Shown: in pieces, positions 6,549 to 13,442 of the stretch
How the letters are laid out: each line of letters begins with the position of its first letter
How positions within the stretch are numbered: position 1 is the stretch's first letter
Assembly: GCA_014361085.1 (NCBI GenBank)
Contig: JACIWG010000025.1
Span: forward strand, 1-14,118
Source of the DNA: Nitrososphaeria archaeon
Lineage (GTDB): Archaea; Thermoproteota; Nitrososphaeria; JACIWG01
Length of the DNA: 14,118 nt
Direction of reading: 5' to 3'
Notes under the pieces: generated by a model
What the model was told of the DNA's origin: nothing
The model's input: the letters and a program-made list of their open reading frames with translations, nothing else
Database searches by the model: none
Position numbers and translations under genes: made by a program

Positions 6549-7514
6549 ATGGAAAGGCCGAGAATTCGTGTAATATCAAGGTCCTTTGGACAATACTGTA
6601 GTGAGGCTTTAGAAATTTTAAAGTCCTTTGCTGAAGTGGATGTGAAGGGTGCTAAAAGTTTTGACGAAATGGTTGAGGCAGTGAAAGTTTATGATGGAAT
6701 AGTATTAGGGAACGAAAAGCTTGACCGAGAGGTTTTAAAGAATGTGATCAAGTTAAAGATTATTGCAAGACATGGAGTTGGAGTAGATAACATAGACCTT
6801 AATGCTGCAACAGAAAAGGGGATTGTGGTAACGTATACACCTCAAGCTAATGCAGACTCTGTTGCAGAATACACGATTGCACTAATTTTAAACGTCATGA
6901 GAATGATACCTAAACTTCACGATAATACTGTAAACGGTGGATGGAATAGGATCTTAGGCTATGAGCTTATGGGAAAGACTGTTGGAATAATAGGTTTCGG
7001 AGGAATAGGAAAAAGAGTTGCTAGAAAGCTTTCAGGATTTGATGTAAAAATACTAGTATATGACCCATATGTTGGAGAAGAGGAGATAAGAAAATTTGGA
7101 GCAAACCCTACAACCTTAGATGAACTTTTAAAAAGTTCAGATATAATAACATTACATGTTATATTAACGGAAGAGACCAAACATCTTATAAACAGTGAAA
7201 GATTAAAGTTGATGAAGAAGACAGCATATCTCATAAACACTTCAAGAGGGGCTGTAGTGGACGAGAAGGCACTATATATAGCCTTAAAGGAAGGATGGAT
7301 CGCTGGAGCAGCCTTGGACGTCTTCGAACAAGAACCGGTAGACCCAAAAAATCCACTGCTCATACTAGACAATATTATAGTGACACCTCATAACGCAAAC
7401 TTTACTTTAGAAGCCTTAAGAAGAACAGACCTGATGAATGCAGAAGACTTAAGGAGATTCTTTAACGGAGAAAGACCATTATATGTTGCAAACCCGCAGG
7501 TGTATAAACAATAA
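6549..7514 (+). CDS. D-2-hydroxyacid dehydrogenase, phosphoglycerate dehydrogenase-like (short form)
   Basis: 321 residues from ATG 6549, chosen over TTG 6546 because GAGGG precedes it by 6 nt. ARHGVGVDNID (73-83) resembles the substrate loop of 3-phosphoglycerate dehydrogenase. The coenzyme domain carries GFGGIG (149-154) and D172 (VYDPY), pointing to NAD(H). The triad is R233 (NTSRGAV), E262 (FEQEP) and H281 (TPHNAN). The ACT or ASB-ACT regulatory domains of full SerA are missing, so it could serve serine synthesis without serine feedback or act on another 2-hydroxy acid. It shares near-identical blocks with the upstream paralogue (NTSRGAV-DEKAL, LKEGWI-GA-LDVFEQEP) but differs in the N-terminal substrate half. 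It converges with the ABC ATPase gene, 21 bp apart. Confidence 0.87.
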   Translation: MERPRIRVISRSFGQYCSEALEILKSFAEVDVKGAKSFDEMVEAVKVYDGIVLGNEKLDREVLKNVIKLKIIARHGVGVDNIDLNAATEKGIVVTYTPQANADSVAEYTIALILNVMRMIPKLHDNTVNGGWNRILGYELMGKTVGIIGFGGIGKRVARKLSGFDVKILVYDPYVGEEEIRKFGANPTTLDELLKSSDIITLHVILTEETKHLINSERLKLMKKTAYLINTSRGAVVDEKALYIALKEGWIAGAALDVFEQEPVDPKNPLLILDNIIVTPHNANFTLEALRRTDLMNAEDLRRFFNGERPLYVANPQVYKQ

Positions 7515-7535
7515 AAAAATTAAAAACTAGAAATT

Positions 7536-8636
7536 TCAGTAGATTAATTCTTCCGTCTTTTTATCGAATATGTGTAGTTTAGTTTGATCGAATGTTAAAT
7601 ACAGCTTCTGTCCTATCTGGAACTTTTCTCCCACATCTGATGATACTACTGCCTTAAATATCTGGTCATCCATTTTAAGGTCCAGTACCATTTCATCACC
7701 TAATGGCTCACTAATATATAGTTCTGAGGACATGTATATGTCTGTTTTAGGCTTTTCAGCTGAAACAATCAAATCTCTTGGCCTTATACCGAAGATGATT
7801 TCATTAACACCCTTAGATTTTATCACTTCCACAGCTGGATCTGGAAGCCTAAACTTTATCGCACCACCATCAAAGTATCCTTTACCATCCTTTTCAACGA
7901 ATGTACCCGAAGCCATGTTTGTTGGCGGACTTCCTATAAAGCCTGCTACGAACACATTCGCTGGTCTGTTGAACACCTCGTCTGGTGATGCATACTGTTG
8001 TAGTAGACCTTTATTCATTACCGCAATACGGTCACCCATTGTCATAGCTTCAGCCTGGTCGTGTGTTACGTACACGGTTGTTATCGCAAGCTCCTTCTGC
8101 AACCTTTTCAATTCAGCCCTCATGTAAAGTCTAAGCTTTGCATCCAAGTTACTGAGGGGTTCATCCATGAGCCAAACTTTTGGTTCTCTTACAATAGACC
8201 TTCCTAGAGCTACACGTTGTGCTTGGCCACCGCTAAGCTGCTTAGGCTTCCTATCCAAAAGTTCAGAAATCTGCAAAAGTTTCGCAACCTCCCTCACCTT
8301 CTTGTCTATCTCACTTTTCGGAAGCTTCCTAATCTTTAGTGGGAAAGCTATGTTATCGTATACTGTCATGTGTGGGTAGAGGGCGTAGCTTTGGAAGACC
8401 ATTGCAATATCCCTGTCCTTTGGAGGCAGGTCGTTGACTAGCGTGTCGCCGATATAAATTTCTCCAGAGTCTGGTGTCTCTAGGCCTGCAATGCATCTTA
8501 ATGTTGTTGTTTTACCGCATCCACTTGGACCAAGAAGGACGACGAATTCTTTGTCTTTTATTTCAAGGTTCAGGTTAGAGACGGCGACTGTTGAACCAAA
8601 CCTCTTTACTAGGTCCTTTATCAACACTCTAGCCAT
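7536..8636 (-). CDS. ABC transporter ATP-binding protein, MalK/UgpC/MsmX type
   Basis: 366-residue ATPase of carbohydrate or glycerol-phosphate importers, peripheral on the inner face of the membrane. Walker A GPSGCGKT (36-43), Q-loop Q82, signature LSGGQ (134-138), Walker B VWLMDE (154-159), D-loop SNLD and switch H192 are all intact. A C-terminal OB-type regulatory region (about 240-366) containing FGIRPRDL is typical of the MalK subfamily. No permease or substrate-binding protein is adjacent: the flanks are a convergent dehydrogenase and the large transaldolase-like gene. It may therefore be a shared ATPase serving importers elsewhere, as MsmX and some archaeal MalK homologues do; that is inference. 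Start ATG 8636 begins MARVLIKDLVKRFG, as usual for the family. Confidence 0.94.
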   Translation of the reverse strand: MARVLIKDLVKRFGSTVAVSNLNLEIKDKEFVVLLGPSGCGKTTTLRCIAGLETPDSGEIYIGDTLVNDLPPKDRDIAMVFQSYALYPHMTVYDNIAFPLKIRKLPKSEIDKKVREVAKLLQISELLDRKPKQLSGGQAQRVALGRSIVREPKVWLMDEPLSNLDAKLRLYMRAELKRLQKELAITTVYVTHDQAEAMTMGDRIAVMNKGLLQQYASPDEVFNRPANVFVAGFIGSPPTNMASGTFVEKDGKGYFDGGAIKFRLPDPAVEVIKSKGVNEIIFGIRPRDLIVSAEKPKTDIYMSSELYISEPLGDEMVLDLKMDDQIFKAVVSSDVGEKFQIGQKLYLTFDQTKLHIFDKKTEELIY

Positions 8637-8668
8637 ATTATACCATCATAAATATCACTTTGTATGCT

Positions 8669-8677
8669 AAATAAAGT
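8669..8677 (-). promoter_or_regulatory. Putative TATA box for the ABC ATPase gene
   Basis: On the minus strand CTTTATTTA, centred about 37 nt before ATG 8636, in the 88-bp gap after the large upstream gene. It suggests the ATPase has its own promoter rather than depending only on read-through. Confidence 0.35.
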
Positions 8678-8724
8678 TTACGCTATAATATTATTAAAAA
8701 GTTTAGTATAAATAAAAATTGTGA

Positions 8725-10857
8725 TTATCGAAGTTCACACTTTTTTATAAATTCTAGTACCTTGGATTTAAATTCATTATATGCATTTGTAAATTCTGTC
8801 TTCGTCTTTATGACTGCACCAAATTTTGGCCAGTCTTCAGGCTTTAAACCTCTTTCTCCAAAATCAGTCTTTATCCCAACTTCTTCGAAGACTGATATAA
8901 GGTCCGGTGTAAGTTCTAGCGCAAGCCTGCACTCGCCCCGTATATCATAGACTTCAGTAAGTCGATGAATAGAATCTTTATCTATCATTAACTTTATTAC
9001 AGCATTATCATACATTTTCATGTCAAAGAACTCTTTTTGAGCTTCTACCATCACATTGGTCTGATGGTTTGGGAATTCTGTGTTTGTCATATTGTTTGGA
9101 GAGAGAGTTAGAAATGTTTCCCTGGGCTTTCTTTTGGATGCAGGGAGCACGTGTATGCCATCTATCACTTTATTTGCCTGAATATCGTTTAGTCCATACT
9201 TTTTCTTTATGTGATTGAACCATTTAATTCTACTTTCAGGTGTAAAGAAGAGTTTAAAGAGTATTTGGCTTACTGCTATCCCAGCCTTTCCAATATCATC
9301 TTCAAGACGTTCTAGGTATTGGATTACTTCCTTTTCAGATGAACCAAGTATCTCTGACGCTAAAATTGTTTTAACAAAGTTTTCATTTGTTAAACTGTTC
9401 AAATATTTTCTGTCGCTTAAAGTTTTGATTAGCTTATCCTTTGGCAGTTTCTCAAAATCTTTAATGTTAAAGATTCTTGCAAGCTCCATTACTAAAAATT
9501 TACCATTAGCCGTATCCCATACTTTGTTAAGTAAAATTTCAGCTTGGACTTCGCGAAGGTGATCATTTAATCTACCACACATTGTGGTTTCATAGCATGT
9601 TGTTACATGAAAGCCCTTCTTTACAGCTTTTGATCTGCCATCTATCTTGGATATTATTAGATACGCTTCCTGAGCTACAGTGTATGTTTCCGTGTTGTTT
9701 GTGCCAATACCTAAGCTTTCAAGCATGGAGGTTATCTCTATGGCCGCAGAATTGTTTCCAGGAACCTTAAAAACTAGGTTTGGTCGTCCAACTTCAACAC
9801 AACTATTATTGTATCCCCAGAGCAGGTAAGCGTCATACTTTTTCAAGAAATCGTAGGCGTCAGAATAAATTTGTAGAGCGTCTCTTAAACTTCCTTCAAC
9901 GCTTGCACTCACGTGTGGGTTAAGTTGGTAGCTGACCATACCATGTTCAAAGTTTGAGGCAATAGCTATTGGCCTGAATACTGCAAGGTTAGGGAAAACT
10001 GAAACTTCACTAGCCTTCATCGTCATTTCATCTGCATATGTTTCGGGAGAAGCTGTCCATTGGGGATTTTCGTAGACAAGGGTTTTAAAGTCATTGCAGA
10101 AGCTTTCTCCAGAATATCCTTCCCATAAGGTTTCATCATCAATATAGGCTGCTGCTGCAAGCACAGGATTCGTTGACACCTGAACAAAACCAAGATGCCT
10201 TAACCATCTTAAACCTAGGGCATAATCATTTCCAAACCTGTTTCCATTTAAACTCAAACGATAATATATGTTCTCCTGTATTTCGTCCTTTGCCGCAATA
10301 AGAAAACTTGATATAGGATTTTCCCTATCAAGCTTCTTTTCAATGTTTTCAGCCATCTTAGATACCATTGAGCCGGGAACACGATAGTATTTTGACATAA
10401 CTATCTTCATATCATATAAAATGCCTTCTACAACATCATTAGCTACAGATGATTGAAACATTCTTTTTTCAGAGGATTCAAGTTCTTTTAGAGTATTAAG
10501 TAAATGTTCAATAGATTCTTTAACTTCTCCTTCACTGAAGCCGACAATTATCCTTTCATAGCCGAAGAGGTTTAATGCGATTTGAGTTAAAACATTGTAT
10601 ATCCTAAACCTTGTAATTTTAGAGTCTTCAGGGTCAAGGTTCAAACATGAATAAAATTTTAGTGAAAGCGTACGTGCTATACTTCCAACAGTAAACGCTA
10701 GGGAACCAACCATCTCCTTATGCAGTATATGGTCTGCAGCTAGTTTATCGTGGCCACTTAAAGCAAGTTTTATCACATGATCAACGTGGTCTACACTGTC
10801 TATTGGAAAGGACAAAGTTTTAGGTTTAATGCCTTTAAATTCTAAATTATCTTCCAT
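8725..10857 (-). CDS. Large transaldolase/fructose-6-phosphate aldolase-superfamily protein (710 aa)
   Basis: I do not know a named protein of this shape. Residues about 205-440 follow the transaldolase barrel order: FGNDYALGLRWL with D211 before the second strand, VSTNP (227-231; usually TTNP), VSASVEG (316-322), FKVPGNN (363-369) with K364 at the Schiff-base lysine position, LGIGTNNTETYTVAQ (382-396; compare GINVNVTLxxSxxQ), and CGRLNDHL (427-434; compare SRVDxxV). GKAGIAVSQILFKLF (523-537) and ALELTPDL (646-653) look like the later helix and last strand. Bacterial transaldolases have about 215-380 residues; here roughly 200 mostly helical residues precede the barrel and about 90 are inserted before residue 523. 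No signal peptide or membrane segment. It lies upstream of the ABC ATPase, same strand. Fold fairly confident; reaction unknown. Confidence 0.68.
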   Translation of the reverse strand: MEDNLEFKGIKPKTLSFPIDSVDHVDHVIKLALSGHDKLAADHILHKEMVGSLAFTVGSIARTLSLKFYSCLNLDPEDSKITRFRIYNVLTQIALNLFGYERIIVGFSEGEVKESIEHLLNTLKELESSEKRMFQSSVANDVVEGILYDMKIVMSKYYRVPGSMVSKMAENIEKKLDRENPISSFLIAAKDEIQENIYYRLSLNGNRFGNDYALGLRWLRHLGFVQVSTNPVLAAAAYIDDETLWEGYSGESFCNDFKTLVYENPQWTASPETYADEMTMKASEVSVFPNLAVFRPIAIASNFEHGMVSYQLNPHVSASVEGSLRDALQIYSDAYDFLKKYDAYLLWGYNNSCVEVGRPNLVFKVPGNNSAAIEITSMLESLGIGTNNTETYTVAQEAYLIISKIDGRSKAVKKGFHVTTCYETTMCGRLNDHLREVQAEILLNKVWDTANGKFLVMELARIFNIKDFEKLPKDKLIKTLSDRKYLNSLTNENFVKTILASEILGSSEKEVIQYLERLEDDIGKAGIAVSQILFKLFFTPESRIKWFNHIKKKYGLNDIQANKVIDGIHVLPASKRKPRETFLTLSPNNMTNTEFPNHQTNVMVEAQKEFFDMKMYDNAVIKLMIDKDSIHRLTEVYDIRGECRLALELTPDLISVFEEVGIKTDFGERGLKPEDWPKFGAVIKTKTEFTNAYNEFKSKVLEFIKKCELR

Positions 10858-10884
10858 AATTCTTCGCCGAACATAATAATTTTG

Positions 10885-10917
10885 GTATACTTAATATTTT
10901 CTTCTATTAGAGTATAC
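10885..10917. repeat. Paired GTATAC sites upstream of the large aldolase-like gene
   Basis: Two GTATAC hexamers, at 10885-10890 and 10912-10917, lie 27 bp apart between 28 and 63 bp before the ATG at 10857. The first overlaps the presumed TATA region (TTAAGTATACC on the minus strand). They could be binding sites, but in AT-rich DNA chance occurrence is quite possible. Confidence 0.2.
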
Positions 10918-10959
10918 AATCGTTTATATTTTAAATTTTTATGAGTTACATAAAATTTT

Positions 10960-10966
10960 AAAAAAA
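10960..10966 (-). terminator. Oligo-T terminator after the 193-residue gene
   Basis: Seven consecutive T on the minus strand, about 50 nt after the stop codon of the gene ending at 11019, with no clear hairpin. It fits archaeal U-tract termination, which would separate this gene from the large one downstream. The 161-bp gap is otherwise featureless AT-rich sequence. Confidence 0.35.
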
Positions 10967-11018
10967 TAGATTTTTAGGCTTGAAATAGAAGATAAAATTT
11001 TAAAAAGTTTGTTGCAGC

Positions 11019-11600
11019 TTATTTGCTTTGATAAAAGATTTTGCTCCAATCATAGTCCGCGGTTACCAGAACATGCACTTCTTCCCAAAACTCAGGCCTA
11101 TTGACTACAAGAGATTCCAAAATTTTGGCTCGCATAGGTTTAGCTGAAACTGAAACAAACAATTCGTAAGGCTTCAGTCCAAATAGTCCAACCTGATTGT
11201 CTTCTGACACACTAATAAGCAGTCCAGCTTTACTGTAGAGCTGAACATCCGATGAAGGTATATTGTAGAGGTTGTCAGAATAAGATTTTATTGAATCTTT
11301 TTTTGTAGCCAAGACGGCAAAAATCATGTATTCAGTCATATCTTCACCATCTGGTGAAACAATCTTGTTTATACACTTGCTTAAATGATAGTTTGGGTAC
11401 TTGTTTAAAGCAGTGTTGAGTGATTTTATCCAAGAAAAAGGCAGAATCTTTCCTGTCACAGTATTCAATTCTCTTGCAGCATTAAAATATAATATTGTTT
11501 CAGATGTAGGAGACTTATGCTTGTCCAAAGAAACAATCCAACCCTTAAATTTCTTTTCTCCCCCTGACGACATATGCACCATCTTCAACATTATATGCAT
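11019..11600 (-). CDS. Hypothetical protein, 193 aa
   Basis: Not recognised. The open frame has four candidate ATGs (11600, 11591, 11582, 11573), giving 193 to 184 residues. The TATA-like TTTAAAAAG at 11612-11620 predicts transcription near 11590, so the true start is probably 11591 or later. The product is soluble by appearance, with no signal peptide, membrane helix, zinc-type cysteine pair or P-loop. Visible segments: a charged N terminus (GGEKKFKGW), alternating hydrophobic stretches (TEYMIFAVLA, AGLLISVS, YELFVSVSA) suggesting a mixed alpha/beta fold, and an acidic, aromatic C terminus (WEEVHVLVTADYDW). It is co-directional with the large aldolase-like gene and divergent from the metallo-hydrolase. 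That it is coding is supported by length and by having a promoter and terminator in place; function is unknown. Confidence 0.7.
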   Translation of the reverse strand: MHIMLKMVHMSSGGEKKFKGWIVSLDKHKSPTSETILYFNAARELNTVTGKILPFSWIKSLNTALNKYPNYHLSKCINKIVSPDGEDMTEYMIFAVLATKKDSIKSYSDNLYNIPSSDVQLYSKAGLLISVSEDNQVGLFGLKPYELFVSVSAKPMRAKILESLVVNRPEFWEEVHVLVTADYDWSKIFYQSK

Positions 11601-11611
11601 GTACTTTTAAG

Positions 11612-11620
11612 CTTTTTAAA
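11612..11620 (-). promoter_or_regulatory. Putative TATA box for the 193-residue gene
   Basis: On the minus strand TTTAAAAAG. Its centre near 11616 would place the transcript start around 11590, inside the longest reading of the ORF and at the second ATG, which argues against ATG 11600 as the start. Confidence 0.45.
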
Positions 11621-11674
11621 CATAAACTAGAACTTCGAAACCATTTTTGAAGTCGATGGTAAAATTATAGGAAA

Positions 11675-11682
11675 GTATAAAT
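11675..11682 (+). promoter_or_regulatory. Putative TATA box for the metallo-hydrolase gene
   Basis: GTATAAAT centred about 26 nt before GTG 11704 and 35 nt before ATG 11713. The message would begin at about 11704, so it is either leaderless on GTG or has a 9-nt leader in front of ATG in which GTGAT could pair with the 16S 3' end. Confidence 0.5.
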
Positions 11683-11712
11683 CATCGGAAATTCTAATAA
11701 AATGTGATTGAC

Positions 11713-12468
11713 ATGGTTGTTGAAGAAAAAAATATTATAAGAATTGTTAAGGGGACAATTTTAAGAACAAACTATGGCACATTGGGAGCTTCAACTTCAA
11801 CCCTAATTTATGATGAAGGAAAAAGAATCCTTGTCGACGTAGGCCATTATGGTACGAGGCTAAGATTAGAGGAAAATTTAAAGAATAGTGGCTTAAGCCC
11901 AAACAGCATAGATTATGTGATATTAACTCACTTGAACTGGGACCATTGTGCTAACATAGACCTTTTCGAGAAAAGCAGAATCTTTTTACACAAAAGAGAG
12001 TGGGAGGAAGGAAACCTTTTCGGTAAAGAAGATTTGGCTACAAAAACTTTTAAACAGATGCTTGAAAGGATGAAACTATCTATCATAAATGATGACATGT
12101 TTAAGGTTACAGAAAACGTCTATACAATAAACACGTTTGGACACACCGTAGGACACATTTCAGTGCTGGCTAAATCAGAAAAAGGTAATATAATAATTTC
12201 AGGTGATGCAGTACCCTACTATAGGACAATAAAAAGGGGATACCCTGACATAATATTTTATAACAGAGATGAGGCGAGAAAAAGTGTTAGTAAGGTTACA
12301 GAGCTGAAGCCTATTAAAATAATACCTGGACATGGGCCACCATTTAATGAAAAAGGTTACATTGAGAAGGATGAAATAGAGATTAGACTTGTGGGAGATG
12401 ACGGTGAAGATTTAATACTTAAACTAAATCGAGTTGGAGAAGAAGTGGCTACAGGACCTATTGGATAA
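11713..12468 (+). CDS. Metallo-beta-lactamase-fold hydrolase with altered HxHxDH motif
   Basis: 251 residues from ATG 11713; GTG 11704 would add three. Layout is that of lactonase or glyoxalase II-like proteins: a short beta N terminus, ILVDVG (39-44), THLNWDH (72-78), FGHTVGH (142-148) with H144 as expected zinc ligand, ISGDAV with D165 as bridging aspartate, and PGHGPP with H207. The motif normally written HxHxDH has asparagine (N75) at its second histidine; H73, D77 and H78 remain. Site 1 is thus short of one ligand, or Asn or water takes its place, so metal content and activity cannot be assumed. About 30 C-terminal residues (EIEIRLVGDDGEDL onward) extend past the last motif. Substrate unknown; lactone or thioester hydrolysis is a family-level guess. 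Divergent from the hypothetical gene. Confidence 0.85.
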   Translation: MVVEEKNIIRIVKGTILRTNYGTLGASTSTLIYDEGKRILVDVGHYGTRLRLEENLKNSGLSPNSIDYVILTHLNWDHCANIDLFEKSRIFLHKREWEEGNLFGKEDLATKTFKQMLERMKLSIINDDMFKVTENVYTINTFGHTVGHISVLAKSEKGNIIISGDAVPYYRTIKRGYPDIIFYNRDEARKSVSKVTELKPIKIIPGHGPPFNEKGYIEKDEIEIRLVGDDGEDLILKLNRVGEEVATGPIG

Positions 12469-12540
12469 TTATTTACGCTTCAGCTTCTCTAATCAAGTAA
12501 TAGCTAATATAAAGTTGTTAAAATATTTTCAATTTTTATT

Positions 12541-12550
12541 TATAAAAAAT
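12541..12550 (+). promoter_or_regulatory. Putative TATA box for nfnAB
   Basis: TATAAAAAAT centred about 28 nt before ATG 12573, with no Shine-Dalgarno sequence between, fitting a leaderless nfnA message. The box lies in a very AT-rich stretch, so its exact edges are uncertain. Confidence 0.5.
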
Positions 12551-12572
12551 AAAAAAATGGTAAAGTATTAAT

Positions 12573-13442
12573 ATGGCTCTAGCCAACAATGGTGATGATA
12601 TTATTATGTACACTATAGTTGATAAAGTGGAGCTTGCAGAAGGTATATTTAAGATTGTCATAAATGCTCCATTGATAGCGAGAAACTGGAAACCAGGACA
12701 GTTTATAATGATAATGGTTAATGAAAGTGGTGAACGTATTCCATTAACTATTGTTGATGGAGATACAGCAAATGGAAAAATTTCACTAATATTTCAGGTT
12801 GTGGGAAAGACAACAAAATTACTTGCTTTAAAAAATGTTGGAGAAAAAATATATTCGGTTACAGGCCCACTTGGTAAGCCCTCTGAAATTAGTAAATTTG
12901 GTAATGTCGCTGTTGTTGGAGGGGGCGTTGGTGTCGCAGAAATTCTTCCACAGGCTAAAGCTCTCAAAGATGCCGGAAACCATGTTATTGGTATTGTTGG
13001 AGCAAGGTCTTCGAATAAACTTATTCTAGTAAAAGAATTGGAATCCATATGTGACAAAGTTTACGTTTGCACTGATGACGGCTCCCTAGGCTATAAAGGG
13101 TTTGTATCAGAAATATTAAGCAAAATTCTCAGAGAAGGACAAACCATTGATTACGTTTATTCAGTAGGCCCGGTTGCAATGATGAAGGCTGTCAGTGAGG
13201 TTACAAGAGGGTATAGGATTAGGACTGTCGTGAGCGCTAACCCAATAATGGTTGACGGAACAGGCATGTGTGGTGCATGCAGAGTTCTAGTTGGAGGAGA
13301 AATCAAGTTTGCATGTGTAGATGGCCCAGACTTTGACGCACACCAGCTTGACTTTAAAACTCTTGAGTTAAGGCTGAAAGCTTACACAAAATATGAAATG
13401 AAAGCCTTAGAAGATTTTAGGAGGAGTGGATGTAATGGTTGA
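12573..13442 (+). CDS. nfnA: Ferredoxin:NADP+ oxidoreductase small subunit NfnA (SudB/PyrK-like)
   Basis: Small subunit of the NADH-dependent reduced ferredoxin:NADP+ oxidoreductase; binds FAD, one [2Fe-2S] cluster and NAD(H), and couples the two nicotinamide pools to ferredoxin by electron bifurcation. 289 residues. FAD domain: PGQFIMI (41-47), RIPLTI (55-60), GKTTKL (79-83 region), GPLGKPS. NAD domain: VVGGGVG (114-120). Cluster: C233, C236 and C248 with D228 (MVDGTGMCGAC), matching the Asp plus three Cys ligand set described for Nfn-type subunits. ATG 12573 suits the TATA spacing; ATG 12606 (MYTIVDKVEL) would match shorter relatives, so the first 11 residues may be extra. It overlaps the start of nfnB by 8 nt. 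The same architecture occurs as sulfide dehydrogenase SudB, so the label rests on the pair. Confidence 0.9.
   Translation: MALANNGDDIIMYTIVDKVELAEGIFKIVINAPLIARNWKPGQFIMIMVNESGERIPLTIVDGDTANGKISLIFQVVGKTTKLLALKNVGEKIYSVTGPLGKPSEISKFGNVAVVGGGVGVAEILPQAKALKDAGNHVIGIVGARSSNKLILVKELESICDKVYVCTDDGSLGYKGFVSEILSKILREGQTIDYVYSVGPVAMMKAVSEVTRGYRIRTVVSANPIMVDGTGMCGACRVLVGGEIKFACVDGPDFDAHQLDFKTLELRLKAYTKYEMKALEDFRRSGCNG
13419..13428 (+). promoter_or_regulatory. Shine-Dalgarno sequence for nfnB inside nfnA
   Basis: AGGAGGAGTG within the last codons of nfnA, ending about 6-8 nt before ATG 13435. It fixes the nfnB start and shows that internal genes of this genome use Shine-Dalgarno initiation while first genes often do not. 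Confidence 0.7.

Noticed and set aside
6959..7372. Minus-strand open frame of 137 codons inside the second dehydrogenase
   Set aside because: Antisense shadow; a similar antisense frame occurs at the same place in the paralogue (6085-6408) because the coding strands are alike.
7515..7535. Bidirectional terminator between the convergent dehydrogenase and ABC ATPase genes
   Set aside because: The 21-bp gap has an A-run and no dyad; a terminator is plausible but the sequence does not show one clearly.
9215..9562. Plus-strand open frame of 115 codons opposite the large aldolase-like gene
   Set aside because: Serine- and leucine-rich shadow of the coding strand with no promoter.
12533..12555. 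9-bp inverted repeat of A and T only around the nfnA TATA box
   Set aside because: Only A/T bases in a homopolymer-rich stretch; expected by chance.
12592..12598. Box C-like GTGATGA as part of a C/D guide RNA
   Set aside because: No box D (CTGA) or internal boxes at suitable distance, and the site lies in the first codons of nfnA.
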